From NCBI GenBank assembly GCA_016839845.1, contig JAEOTL010000467.1:1-64000 (forward strand): a stretch of 64,000 nt of DNA, read 5' to 3'. The stretch comes from Promethearchaeota archaeon (lineage in GTDB: Archaea; Asgardarchaeota; Lokiarchaeia; Sigynarchaeales; SOKP01). The notes under the pieces were generated by a model, which worked only from the letters and a program-made list of their open reading frames with translations, made no database searches and had not been told where the DNA came from. Both the position numbers and the translations under genes were made by a program. This document shows positions 25,147 to 34,294 of the stretch, piece after piece (the stretch's first letter is position 1; each line of letters starts with the position of its first letter).

Positions 25147-26307
25147 TCAAATTTTCCTAACCACAGCAAATATGCGCCTTAAGCGATTTAAAACTGGAAG
25201 ATCTGTCTGTGCTTCATTTAATATAAAACTCGCACCCAATTTTCCCGCCTCCTTTATCAATTCAGCTCTAGACTCAAGGATTTTTAGGAGTATCAAGCGC
25301 CGTGGACGTTCCCAATCGGGGATTTCATCATATTTCTCAATTTTGAACCCAGCTTTTTCAAGCAAAGGACGGAAATCACTCACCCTTTTTGGGAAATGGA
25401 CTTCGCCACATATAAATAGAAATGGAGCCCCTAACTGTAGGATACGATATATTTCAAAAAATATTTCTTGGAGTGCTGAAGGATCGTGTATCATTTGTAA
25501 AGCATCGGCACTAATCGCTCCATCAAATTGATTATCTGAGAAATGAGTAGAGGAAAAATCGCTCGTTATGAATTTAATTTTTTCATCAGTGCCAAACTCC
25601 TTAATTCGGCGATTAGCAATATCTATAGCTTTATGACTTTTATCTATTCCTACATAATTGCAGCCAATTTCTCGAGCTAGCCACATTCCAGGACCTCCCT
25701 TTCCACATCCTAAATCAATTATCGTATTTTCAGGTCCCACATTAAGATATTTAACAAAATTGTGGAGATCAGACATAGTAATATAACCATCGGGTTCTAG
25801 CCCTTCAGGATATTCATCCCCGAATGCCTTTTTACGAATACTTTGGTAATAATTACCCTTTTCTATTCCATAATAAAGATTACCTATACCTTTACTGACA
25901 TCAACATTAAGATGATTTATCAAGGTCCAATTATCTCCTCTCCAATCTTTCATTATGAAAACGATGTGGTCTGGATTCTCGCTTACGTATTCCATTGCTT
26001 CCGTTAATAATTCATCTAGTTCTTCAAATGCAATATCCACTAAGACTTCGAGCTTGTTTTTTAAATCCTTTTCTAGTCTATGAGTGACTTCTTCTAGTCT
26101 TCTCTTAATGGAATCAAGGGATTTTCTATCATAAATTTCGTCACAAATTGAAAATAATTGACTATCGGATACCGGGAGGCTAATTCGAGATTTTTTAATG
26201 ATTTCTTTGATATACTTAAAGAGAGCGATGCCTGCTGCTGGGAATTCTACCTCATACAGAATTTTTATTGCAAGGGGAATTAGATTTCTAACGTCTTCTT
26301 TTAACAC
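25147..26307 (-). CDS. class I SAM-dependent methyltransferase with N-terminal helical domain
   Basis: The 386 residues comprise a helical N-terminal domain (about 1-150), where SLDSIKRRLEEVTHRLEKDL suggests a coiled coil, and a Rossmann methyltransferase domain from about 170. Motif I is IIDLGCGKGGPG, followed by YVGIDKSHKAIDIANRR (acidic ribose-binding Asp), ITSDFSSTHF and a FDGAISADALQMIHD block resembling ubiquinone/sarcosine-type methyltransferases. The substrate is unknown. It lies upstream of the serine hydrolase on the same strand. Confidence 0.87.
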   Translation of the reverse strand: MLKEDVRNLIPLAIKILYEVEFPAAGIALFKYIKEIIKKSRISLPVSDSQLFSICDEIYDRKSLDSIKRRLEEVTHRLEKDLKNKLEVLVDIAFEELDELLTEAMEYVSENPDHIVFIMKDWRGDNWTLINHLNVDVSKGIGNLYYGIEKGNYYQSIRKKAFGDEYPEGLEPDGYITMSDLHNFVKYLNVGPENTIIDLGCGKGGPGMWLAREIGCNYVGIDKSHKAIDIANRRIKEFGTDEKIKFITSDFSSTHFSDNQFDGAISADALQMIHDPSALQEIFFEIYRILQLGAPFLFICGEVHFPKRVSDFRPLLEKAGFKIEKYDEIPDWERPRRLILLKILESRAELIKEAGKLGASFILNEAQTDLPVLNRLRRIFAVVRKI

Positions 26308-26676
26308 GCCTAAGCACTAAATTTTTGTTTCTACTTAATTGTCAATTATAGCTCATCTGATCAAACATTGGATTTCATTCTCAAATAACCTATTAACATT
26401 AATCAAGAATAAACATATATTTAAATCTTTTCAATTTCCAAGGGAATGTGCATAGCTCCATCATGATTTCATAGAAATATTTAAATAAAATACATTCTTA
26501 TTATTACATAGAGAAAATCTTTTTTTCAATCCCCCTAGGGACTTATTTTATATCCATCATCACTGATTTCAGAACAAGATATTACCATTCTAACATGATT
26601 TATTTCTTGGCTAAAAACCAGAATTTTTAAATTCTTATCATGATTTGGATTAGATAAAAATTGTTAAGGGTTTTTC
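26308..26676. other. intergenic region between divergent genes
   Basis: These 369 AT-rich bp lie between the methyltransferase (minus) and the two-TM protein (plus). CATGATTT occurs three times on the plus strand (26462-26469, 26594-26601, 26639-26646), the last about 30 bp before the ATG at 26677. The octamers may be operator half sites but could be chance in AT-rich DNA. No gene is seen. Confidence 0.4.
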
Positions 26677-28074
26677 ATGACATATTCAACACCACAAGAA
26701 GATTATAGATTTAAAGTAACTCTAGTTTTCTGGAAGTTTTATGAGCTAGGAGAATATTTTGAAATTCCTGAATTAAGGAAATTTTTAGAGCAGGAGGGTT
26801 CTTTTAAGATATATGATGCATATCACTGCCAATTGACACACCCAGTAACAGGAGAAAAATGTCATCAGCCATTAAAGTGGATTTCAAGCCAATCTCATAA
26901 CTATGCGCCCATTTGTTTCAAAATCGGAAGATCAGACCGATTTTCTTGTTCTGTGAATCCTGACATCGTAGGTAAAATTCGGTTGGAGGGTCATATTCAT
27001 TACGGATCAGTGTTAGTTATTCACTGTGAATTGGAGTTTGATAATTATCATACTATCGAGGATTTTATTGAAATCTCGCAACCAACAAACATAATTCTGC
27101 AGAGTACGGGTCGACCGATTACCGAAAAGTTCATTGAAATAAGAGATGAAGTAAATAGTGTTCTTGCAAAAGGGGATTTCCCTGATAAACCAAAATTAGA
27201 GTCTTCCCTAGAACCATGGCATCATACATGGATAATTTGGGACGCTAACCCAGATTTCAATAGAGCGGATTACCGATTTATTGGAGATAAACTAGGGAAA
27301 AATGCTTTTTATTCCATTGGGCTTACTTTAAGAACCGATAAATATCGTGTCCTAGATCCAATTGCCTATAGAAATCAAATAAATCTTAGAAATTTGAGTC
27401 CCTATAAGGATGAATTCGTAATGATCACTCATGCTGGGAATGTAATTATTCCTGGTCCTGGTTTGTTAGATCCTGATGCCATGAAGAATTTATTTATTGA
27501 CACGCTTTTTGCACCCGAAGTAGGAAACGTCCAACGATTTTTGATTTTAATGCATATGGAAAACATACTCGTCGTTGCAGATAAATTTGATACAATCCTT
27601 TCCGAAGCAAGAGCAGAGGTTGAAGATCTAACTCTAAATGAAAAAATTGACAGATTGGAAGCATTAGAGACGGAACTCAATCGAATTATTCTTGAATTAA
27701 ATAAAGATGTCATAATCTCGAAAATTACACGATTGCTTTTTACAAGTACATTTAAGACAAGTATGTTCAATGAACAAATTGACAAATTAGATGGATTTAC
27801 ATTTTCAAAAGCAACTGATGACGTTATTGCCAGAATTAGAAAGACTCTGAATCGACAAAGAAATACACTTGACACAAAAGCGAGCGCAATCGAAAATAAA
27901 TTTTTAGCAATACTCAACTATCTTGCTGTTTTTGAGATAGCCATTTTAATTATTTCATTGGCTTTAGGGGATTTATTCGAAGGAACGCTTGTAGGAGTAG
28001 TGCAAATTATTATTGCGATTCTCGTTGTAATAGTAGCATTTGCTGTATATAGATCCCAAGAAAGAAGATTATAA
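26677..28074 (+). CDS. two-TM C-terminally anchored protein with helical stalk, unknown family
   Basis: The protein has 465 residues. The N-terminal half is an alpha/beta region with four Cys (YHCQL, EKCHQP, PICFK, FSCSV at about 52-90) that may bind metal. Residues about 300-415 are long amphipathic helices (EARAEVEDLTLNEKIDRLEA). Two TM helices at about 415-435 and 438-458 end in a short basic tail. The arrangement of a leading VFWKF strand, long helices, then a LN-x-R helix and a C-terminal hydrophobic hairpin recalls DUF155/RMND1 and CorA-like proteins, but I see no diagnostic motif for either. Cytoplasmic domain with C-terminal anchoring is inferred. Confidence 0.75.
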   Translation: MTYSTPQEDYRFKVTLVFWKFYELGEYFEIPELRKFLEQEGSFKIYDAYHCQLTHPVTGEKCHQPLKWISSQSHNYAPICFKIGRSDRFSCSVNPDIVGKIRLEGHIHYGSVLVIHCELEFDNYHTIEDFIEISQPTNIILQSTGRPITEKFIEIRDEVNSVLAKGDFPDKPKLESSLEPWHHTWIIWDANPDFNRADYRFIGDKLGKNAFYSIGLTLRTDKYRVLDPIAYRNQINLRNLSPYKDEFVMITHAGNVIIPGPGLLDPDAMKNLFIDTLFAPEVGNVQRFLILMHMENILVVADKFDTILSEARAEVEDLTLNEKIDRLEALETELNRIILELNKDVIISKITRLLFTSTFKTSMFNEQIDKLDGFTFSKATDDVIARIRKTLNRQRNTLDTKASAIENKFLAILNYLAVFEIAILIISLALGDLFEGTLVGVVQIIIAILVVIVAFAVYRSQERRL

Positions 28075-28082
28075 ATCAAATT

Positions 28083-28112
28083 CTTTTTTTTCTTAATCAA
28101 ATTAAAAAAAAG
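28083..28112. terminator. perfect T8/A8 hairpin between convergent genes
   Basis: CTTTTTTTT at 28083-28091 pairs with AAAAAAAAG at 28104-28112 around a 12-base loop, nine base pairs in all. It lies just after the stop of the plus-strand gene and before the stop of the minus-strand gene, so each transcript would end in a U-run. A bidirectional terminator is likely. Confidence 0.6.
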
Positions 28113-28129
28113 GATGTAAAAAGAAGTTT

Positions 28130-28627
28130 TTAATATCGAGATCGAGTTGCCTGAATTCTGAGTTTAGCTTTTGTCCTTTCTTTCTCGTCCTGCAATATTA
28201 CATATTTAGTTTTTGAGGGCAAATTTATGGTATATTCCTCTTCACAGACAGTATAATCTTTTTTCAAATGATCTCTTTCTCGTAATATTACTCTTATTTT
28301 TTCTACAGCGGGTGCATCAGCTCTCACGGTTTTGAACTGGCTCCAGAGAGACATATCTGCTCGACTTGTAAACTCTTGGTTTCTTTGCAACTTGATAGTT
28401 CCTTTATTTGGAAAACGAGATTTAAAGACCTTAGGACCATCCATCTTGAAGTAAAATTCTCCTCGCCACCCAAAAATATCATAATCTTTAAGAGTTTTTA
28501 AACTCATCAATCCTATACTTATAAGGTATCTTTCTTTCTCTTCCCCTACTTGATCTTGTTTAAAGGCTTGATCCTTTGCATATGTTTTCTTACCTTTTGC
28601 ATAATATCGTCGTGAAATTTCACTCAC
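28130..28627 (-). CDS. hypothetical protein, possibly a C2-like beta-sandwich
   Basis: This is a 165-residue soluble basic protein. After a 35-residue Lys-rich N-terminus it shows alternating strands: DYDIFGWRGEFYFKMDG, a strand after KGTIKLQ, then VEKIRVILRERDHLKKDYTV and a closing strand near the end (KAKLRIQATRS). A strand pattern with an acidic/basic RERDHLKKD loop is reminiscent of C2-like domains, but conserved Ca ligands are not obvious. I do not recognise a named family with certainty. It converges with the two-TM protein gene. Confidence 0.65.
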   Translation of the reverse strand: MSEISRRYYAKGKKTYAKDQAFKQDQVGEEKERYLISIGLMSLKTLKDYDIFGWRGEFYFKMDGPKVFKSRFPNKGTIKLQRNQEFTSRADMSLWSQFKTVRADAPAVEKIRVILRERDHLKKDYTVCEEEYTINLPSKTKYVILQDEKERTKAKLRIQATRSRY

Positions 28628-28777
28628 CTTGATTCTTTATATTAATTAGCAAATTGTTTTGAATTTTATATGGTGTTAAAGTATATATGTCTTATTAGAA
28701 AGATTATTAAAATTTTAATAGGATGCGTAAAGGTATTAATACATTTAAATTCCTAAAGCTCTAAGTTGATACTTCTT

Positions 28778-29698
28778 TTATTTATAATTGATAGTGAGAA
28801 CCGCCACTAAAACAATTATTCCCCCCATGATATTCCAGAAAACGATCGTTTCACTTCTCTGGAGTAAAAATGAAAATAATAAGGTAATAAAAGGTTCAAT
28901 ATAGAGAAATGAGGCAACTTTAGACGATTTCAATTTTGTTTGTGAATTTTGCCATATATAATAACCAATAATATAGCACAAGATCCCGGTGTATAGAGCA
29001 CATACTAATATAATTGGATTAAGAAGATTCGTCAAGAAGATTTGAATCTCATTACTAATAAGAACGAAAAAAAAGAGCTCAACCATCCCAAGATACCCAA
29101 TATACTTAAGCATGGTCATACTGGAGTTACTTTTGTTAAGGTGCTTTGTTGTTGTAGAATAAATCCCCCATAAAAGGGGAGTTATCAGTGCAAATAAGTA
29201 TCCAAAGAAGTTTGGGGCAGTAGGGGCGAGGGTCTTAATGTTTCCTCCCGTGATTAGGAGAAATCCACCAATTGTAGCTATTACAAATCCTAATATTTTT
29301 AGGATATTGAGTTTTTCCTTAAAAAAAATTAAAGCCAGTATCGTGATTATCAGAGGAGCTAACAAACCAACAAAAAGAGCAGGAAGGGAGGGACCAATTA
29401 TGGCTATGGCAGAATATTGAGAGAAGAAAAATACTGATACTCCTGTTATACTTGCTATAAATAGGAGAATCCAATCGTTTCTTGAAAAGGGTTCTCGATT
29501 CTTGCTTTCTTTATTATTATTTCTTTTTTTTCTAATAAAAAGAACCACATCAATTATGACAAATGTAAGGGAAGCAATTAAAAAACGATAAAGTGCGAAA
29601 GATAAAGGGGGCATAAATTCTACCGCAATATCAACTGCTACAAAGGAAAAACCCCAAATTATAATCATAAAGATTAATTCCAAGTACACTAGCAACAT
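28778..29698 (-). CDS. EamA-family (DMT) transporter
   Basis: The 306 residues contain ten hydrophobic helices in two five-helix EamA repeats. The first repeat carries the typical IWGFSFVAVDIAVE start and a PSLPALFVGLLAPLI loop. The second starts near FGYLFALITPLLWGIYS and ends with YIEPFITLLFSFLL. Members of this family export metabolites or drugs, or take up amino acids or nucleotide sugars. The substrate cannot be inferred. It is divergent from the GTPase-like gene. Confidence 0.9.
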   Translation of the reverse strand: MLLVYLELIFMIIIWGFSFVAVDIAVEFMPPLSFALYRFLIASLTFVIIDVVLFIRKKRNNNKESKNREPFSRNDWILLFIASITGVSVFFFSQYSAIAIIGPSLPALFVGLLAPLIITILALIFFKEKLNILKILGFVIATIGGFLLITGGNIKTLAPTAPNFFGYLFALITPLLWGIYSTTTKHLNKSNSSMTMLKYIGYLGMVELFFFVLISNEIQIFLTNLLNPIILVCALYTGILCYIIGYYIWQNSQTKLKSSKVASFLYIEPFITLLFSFLLQRSETIVFWNIMGGIIVLVAVLTINYK

Positions 29699-29791
29699 TA
29701 GAATGGTTTACGTTAAAATTGATAATCAATCAAAAAAATCCATTAAAATGATTTATTAATAATTATAAATTTAGACCCATAATAATTATTT

Positions 29792-30403
29792 TTGGAAATA
29801 ATCCTCTTGAAAAAAGTTAATTATGGCTTACGTTTTGGGATTGTTGGGAATAGAGAAATTAATAAAGAACTCTTTTACCAGAATCTACAAGGTAATGCAA
29901 TTGAGAGCAATTTAACTCACCATTTTGCAGAAGCTTTCATTATTTTTGATTATATACCCTTAAAATTAAAAATATTTTTCGTAGAAGATCTTGAAGAATT
30001 AATTGAGAACTATAGTATAATTGAAAAACTTGACGTAATTATTCTTACCATTGATTTATTTGACTCTGAATCACTCTATCAATATTTTAAGGACATTATC
30101 GTAGAATTCAATGAAACCTACTTCTTTCAAGGAATTTCAATTCTTGTAGGAATTGACGTAGAAAATGTATTTAATAAAGGAACGAATAAGAACCGTAAAG
30201 TGAGTAGATTCAGTTTGGAAGATAGAGCAAAGTACTTGAACCTGATTTATTGTTTTGAAATCTTTAATAAATCTAAAGATGTAAAAGACATACTAGATAA
30301 AATTTTTCAGGATTTTGTCTTTAGATTTCAATATTCTAGTCCTGAACTATTCAAGGAAGCAAAAACTTATGGAAAAAGACTAGGAGAAGAACATAAAAAG
30401 TAA
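29792..30403 (+). CDS. small-GTPase-like protein without a P-loop
   Basis: The 203 residues keep the Ras-like strand order: a first strand LRFGIVGN, a two-strand hairpin ending KLKIFFVED, DVIILTIDLFD, GISILVGIDVENVF (where NKxD is expected) and an IYCFEIFNKSKDVKDIL segment matching the SAK region plus final helix. The G-x4-GK-S/T loop is replaced by NREINKE, and the G4 motif is lost. It is therefore probably a pseudo-GTPase used as a scaffold or adaptor. Asgard genomes carry many Ras-like genes, including degenerate ones. There is no ATG; a TTG at 29792 or 29807 must serve, and the start is uncertain. Confidence 0.65.
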   Translation: MEIILLKKVNYGLRFGIVGNREINKELFYQNLQGNAIESNLTHHFAEAFIIFDYIPLKLKIFFVEDLEELIENYSIIEKLDVIILTIDLFDSESLYQYFKDIIVEFNETYFFQGISILVGIDVENVFNKGTNKNRKVSRFSLEDRAKYLNLIYCFEIFNKSKDVKDILDKIFQDFVFRFQYSSPELFKEAKTYGKRLGEEHKK

Positions 30404-30415
30404 ATACCCCTGTAA

Positions 30416-30467
30416 TCTCTCTTTTTTCCCGTTGTTTGTTTCAACTATTATGAATTTAAAAGAGAGA
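30416..30467. terminator. 10-bp inverted repeat after the GTPase-like gene
   Basis: TCTCTCTTTT at 30416-30425 is followed 32 bases later by its exact complement AAAAGAGAGA at 30458-30467. The first arm continues as a T-run, which may itself terminate transcription in archaea. Confidence 0.4.
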
Positions 30468-30575
30468 AGTTATATTATTAATATAAAACCTTTTACACTA
30501 TATTTCGAATATAAGAGATTTGTTCAATAGATATATAATAAATAAATTTCACGATTTTGGAGTTGATAAATAAAA

Positions 30576-30770
30576 ATGGGAGAAAATTCAAATGGAATAC
30601 GAACGATTGAGAAAGGAGAAGGCCGTCGAAAATGCCCAGGCTGTGGAGAAGAGAACAAATACATGATTCATGAATCAACAGACAAAGGAAATATAATAAG
30701 CGACTACCCAAGAGTTTATGGAAAGAAGTACAGATGCGGTAAATGCGGTGTAGAATGGCGAGAAAAGTAA
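30576..30770 (+). CDS. small zinc-ribbon protein
   Basis: The 64-residue protein has two Cys pairs, CPGCG near residue 20 and CGKCG near 54, spaced as a zinc ribbon, with a conserved-looking ISDYPRVYGKKYRCGKC stretch between. The last residues (VEWREK) complete the ribbon strand. Such stand-alone ribbons often bind nucleic acid or act as partners in transcription or translation complexes. The ATG follows GGAG at about 16 bases. Good codon-level integrity supports a real gene. Confidence 0.8.
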   Translation: MGENSNGIRTIEKGEGRRKCPGCGEENKYMIHESTDKGNIISDYPRVYGKKYRCGKCGVEWREK

Positions 30771-30967
30771 GTAAATATTAGGATTCACACTTTTTAATTT
30801 TTATTTTCGTCTATGTTTGATTATCCGCTTAAAACTGTTTTCTATAATCCGTTCTACTAATACAAAAAAGAAGCAAATCATATAGTTTTAAATTAAATAC
30901 TTACAAATTAGTTATTATCATAATTTTTAGAATACTTTTTTGAGTTTGTACTAGGGGATAAGAAGGG

Positions 30968-31660
30968 ATGGATCTTGCAAGATTCTTACAGATATATGTA
31001 ATTCAAGGGGGTTTTGCTTTATTTTTTATATTTATGGCATACCTCGTTTTAAAACGGAGCCGAAGGTTAACCCACCTTTATCTAGGAGGTTTTTATCTGT
31101 CATCAACAATTGGAGCAGTTATTAATATCGTCTATGCCAATATTTTCAATGCTACAATTGTCTATGTATTACATTTTATAACTTATTATATTCTATGCTT
31201 TTCAATGGGTTTTCTGTTTATCTTTGTGCTAATTCTCATAAAACCTATAGATAAATTTCCTAAGAAAAAGCAGGTCTTAATTTTATTTGTATATGCTGTA
31301 TTATTACTTGGTTTGTTGCTAATTCCTGATGGTATTAAAATCAATCAAAGTACAAATTGGAAGCCAAATTGGAGTTGGATTTTTTTTATTTACTCCGTAG
31401 TATTGTGTAGTAGTATTTGTATCTTACCAACAGGATTTTACTCCGCGAAAATCTATAAAAAGTTTGAGAATGGTCATTTGAAAAGGAAATGGAAATATTT
31501 ACTACTTGGCGTGTCTGCTTATTTCTTTCTTTACTATGGCACTACACTTTCTAACACTTTGCATAATGATGTTTTTCGGCTTCTTTGGTCTTTAGTATCT
31601 TTACCCACCCTTATTAGTTTGTTCCTAATTTATTACGGTGTAGGTCGCCAACTTGAATAA
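30968..31660 (+). CDS. seven-TM membrane protein, paralogue A
   Basis: The 230 residues contain about seven hydrophobic helices, starting with IYVIQGGFALFFIFMAYLVLKRS and ending in IYYGVGRQLE. The helix loops KRSRRLTHLYLGGFYLSS and KIYKKFENGHLKRKWKYLL are shared with the next gene, so the two are tandem duplicates. The layout resembles the N-terminal 7TM sensor of some membrane histidine kinases, but no kinase or output domain follows. GGATAAGAAGGG directly before the ATG could be a ribosome binding site. Function unknown. Confidence 0.8.
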   Translation: MDLARFLQIYVIQGGFALFFIFMAYLVLKRSRRLTHLYLGGFYLSSTIGAVINIVYANIFNATIVYVLHFITYYILCFSMGFLFIFVLILIKPIDKFPKKKQVLILFVYAVLLLGLLLIPDGIKINQSTNWKPNWSWIFFIYSVVLCSSICILPTGFYSAKIYKKFENGHLKRKWKYLLLGVSAYFFLYYGTTLSNTLHNDVFRLLWSLVSLPTLISLFLIYYGVGRQLE

Positions 31661-31793
31661 CTCTTTTTTATAAATGTTAAGAGGGTAAGTTGTCTTAATA
31701 ATAAAAAACGGCAACAATAATAAATACCAAAAGATACAATGTTACATTAACACATTTATTTTAATATAACAAGCTCATAAACGTGATAAAAGC

Positions 31794-32531
31794 ATGGTAA
31801 TGTTTCAAAATCCTTTAACATTTACTCGAATTATAACAATATATGTTGCACAGGGACTCGTTGCTGCATGGTTTAGCTATTTAGCATATAAGATTTTGAA
31901 GAGAGATAGAAAACGATTAAATGTTATATTTGCGGGATTTTATCTTTCCTCTGTAGTTGGTCTCGTAATAAATTTCATATATGGTCCTATGGATAATCCA
32001 GAAATTGTCCAGATTTTTAATTATCTAACTATGTTTGGCATCTTCTATTCTCCGATCTTTTTAATAATATTTGACTTGATATTGTTAAAATCAGAAAAAG
32101 TTATTACTACTCTTAAACAGGTCTTACTATTTATTGGGTTTGGCATTTTTACTTTCAGTATGATATTTTTTATATACACTCCTGGATGGGGAGTTACCAT
32201 TGACGCCTCTTCAGAGTGGGCAGCTGAGTGGCATCTACCGTTCTTTTTATACCTAACAATTGGTGAAACGGTGTTAGGTGCCGTACCAATATTATATCTC
32301 TCCTTTAAAGTCTATAACAAATTTGAGGATGAGCAATTGAAACGAAAATGGAAGAATTTTATTTACGGTTTCTGTGGGTTATTAATCTTCCTCTACGGGA
32401 TATTTATTTCTAATTTCTTGGCGTCATTTGATATCAATGTACGTTTAGTAATGGGGGGAATCGGTATTATATCGGGTATTATAGCGGGTTACTTGATGTA
32501 TAACGGTGTAGGACGACAACTTGAGAAATAA
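31794..32531 (+). CDS. seven-TM membrane protein, paralogue B
   Basis: The 245 residues are clearly related to the preceding gene: ITIYVAQG at the start, KRDRKRLNVIFAGFYLSSVVG, KVYNKFEDEQLKRKWKNF and a terminal MYNGVGRQLEK. The two differ most in the third to fifth helices. The gap of about 130 bp suggests separate expression. The conserved cytosolic-side GVGRQLE tail may be a docking site. Function unknown. Confidence 0.8.
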   Translation: MVMFQNPLTFTRIITIYVAQGLVAAWFSYLAYKILKRDRKRLNVIFAGFYLSSVVGLVINFIYGPMDNPEIVQIFNYLTMFGIFYSPIFLIIFDLILLKSEKVITTLKQVLLFIGFGIFTFSMIFFIYTPGWGVTIDASSEWAAEWHLPFFLYLTIGETVLGAVPILYLSFKVYNKFEDEQLKRKWKNFIYGFCGLLIFLYGIFISNFLASFDINVRLVMGGIGIISGIIAGYLMYNGVGRQLEK

Positions 32532-32537
32532 TCTACT

Positions 32538-32578
32538 TTTTTTCTATTATTTTTTTTTATCTTAAATTTTATTTTTAC
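32538..32578 (+). terminator. T-rich tract after the 7TM pair
   Basis: Three runs of six or more T follow the stop at 32531 within 45 bases, without a clear hairpin. U-tracts alone can terminate archaeal RNA polymerase. Confidence 0.4.
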
Positions 32579-32694
32579 TCGTGAACATTATATTATTATA
32601 AATTAGTTGAAGTTTCAGACCTATAATAAACTGCTAAGATAAAACGTTTTTATTAGGGAATAACGATTCTTTATTTCTCAAAGCTGGGTCATTT

Positions 32695-33042
32695 ATGATA
32701 GAGGAATTAGTACGTGTAAGGGGAATTGGTCCAACAGCCGCAGAAAGATTAATGAATGCGGGAATTAACTCAATCGATGAGGTCGCTAAATCTAAACCAG
32801 AAGAATTAGCCTGGATTAAAGGAATTGGGATGATCTCTGCCCTTAAAATTATAGAGAACGCTTTAGAATTGATAAAGTTAGAAAAGGGGATCCAACTAGT
32901 TTTAAACTCTATAAAAGAAAATTTCTCTAGGAGCTGTCCTAAATGTGGGGGAGAGATGAATGAACGACTCATTATTTTAGGACCAGAAAGGAGATTACGA
33001 GCAAATCAGTGTAATTTATGCAAATTTTACCTACCCAAATAA
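32695..33042 (+). CDS. helix-hairpin-helix plus zinc-ribbon protein
   Basis: The protein has 115 residues. Residues 1-65 contain two HhH motifs: VRGIGPTAAERLMNAGINSIDE and KGIGMISALKIIENA. Residues about 80-113 hold CPKCGGEMNE and CNLCKF, a four-Cys ribbon. The HhH part is very like the N-terminus of the protein at 20072-22117 (GIGRNTVEKLLSIGINSVE). DNA or RNA binding is likely from the two motif types together. The partner or target is unknown. Confidence 0.85.
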   Translation: MIEELVRVRGIGPTAAERLMNAGINSIDEVAKSKPEELAWIKGIGMISALKIIENALELIKLEKGIQLVLNSIKENFSRSCPKCGGEMNERLIILGPERRLRANQCNLCKFYLPK

Positions 33043-33080
33043 TGCCTGACAAAAAAGACAGTATTTAATGATTTTCCTTC

Positions 33081-34043
33081 TTATCTCATCCAAAAAGTGA
33101 ATAGAAAAATGTAGGAAGTAAAATATAAAGAAATAAACAGAATTCCAGCTTTTTTGTCAACTTTTCTCCTCATTGCTATAACAATGAAAACAACAAAGCT
33201 AGCACCAAGAGTGTATAAGACAGTGGGCACTGCTAAACTAGCAGTCACAGCTTGTGGAAATAGAACTTGTCCAATGCCTATCGAAAGAGTAGAATCAACA
33301 ATACATGAGCCAACGATATCCCCAATCGCAATAGAATGATGTTTTAATCTTAATGCATTAATATCCACAGCTAACTCTGGGAGTGAAGTTCCAATTGCAA
33401 CGATAAAGAAACTTATTATATATTCATGAACGTTCAGGGCTCTTGATAAAATGATAACTGATCTTACTATCATGTAGGAAGCAATTGTTACCCCACCAAA
33501 CCCTAAACCAGCTATGAGAAGATGGTATTTTTTACTTCTAGGAGCATCAATTTTTTGAATCATATCTACTCTCTGTAAGATGCTTTCCTTATTTGCATTG
33601 TATATTAACCAAAAATAGATCCCCAAACTTCCCACCATAAAGAGAGCGTTTAATCTAGTAATGAAACCCTTCTCGACAACGGAAAAAATTAGTAATAAGG
33701 ATAAAACTTCACAAGAACCTAGAATAATTATATCTTTCCTCCTTACAAAAAATGACCCGACTACCAATGGTAATATTCCGAACACCAAGGTTAATTGAGT
33801 TAAGTCCGAGCCCACTGAATCACCAACATCAATATCTCCGTGGCCTAAACTACACGATATAATGGAATTAAAGATTTCTGAAATATCCGTACCGATAGAT
33901 ACTAAAGTTACGCCTATTATTAACGGTGAAACTCCTAATGCGGCAGCTAGAATAGCAGAATGCTTTACTGCCCAAACACTTGAGAAAACAATAAGAGTTA
34001 ACCCTCCAACTAATCCTATGATGGCTAATATAATAACAATCAT
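33081..34043 (-). CDS. CaCA-family cation (Ca2+/Na+-type) antiporter
   Basis: The 320 residues form about ten TM helices in two inverted repeats. The alpha-1 region reads VSIGTDISEIFNSI with GDSVGSDLTQL; the alpha-2 region reads AIGTSLPELAVDINA with IGDIVGSCIVDSTL. The paired acidic residues (Glu in each G-T-x-x-E block) are the cation ligands in YrbG/NCX-type exchangers. In the first repeat the usual Pro after the GTS is Ser. It probably exports Ca2+ using Na+ or H+. Confidence 0.93.
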   Translation of the reverse strand: MIVIILAIIGLVGGLTLIVFSSVWAVKHSAILAAALGVSPLIIGVTLVSIGTDISEIFNSIISCSLGHGDIDVGDSVGSDLTQLTLVFGILPLVVGSFFVRRKDIIILGSCEVLSLLLIFSVVEKGFITRLNALFMVGSLGIYFWLIYNANKESILQRVDMIQKIDAPRSKKYHLLIAGLGFGGVTIASYMIVRSVIILSRALNVHEYIISFFIVAIGTSLPELAVDINALRLKHHSIAIGDIVGSCIVDSTLSIGIGQVLFPQAVTASLAVPTVLYTLGASFVVFIVIAMRRKVDKKAGILFISLYFTSYIFLFTFWMR

Positions 34044-34294
34044 ATTATGCGAATTACCATTATGATTATCTAAATTTAATCCGTATTAGCTACGCAGTAT
34101 TGCTGTACTAGTGTTCTCAGCCCAATAAACTGTTAGATCAGAGTAGATTCGAAGAAAATAGTTTTTCCAATCCAAGACTCCCTTTTTTATTATTGGTAAA
34201 TATTATATAAATCTATCCATTTTTCATCCAAATTAATCCATATTAGTTCCATAATTCGAAAACTTCTTAAACTAACTTATCCGAAGAGTAAATT

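Noticed and set aside
26462..26646. Three CATGATTT octamers as a defined operator
   Set aside because: The spacing (132 and 45 bp) is irregular and such AT-rich octamers are expected by chance; kept only as a note in the intergenic entry.
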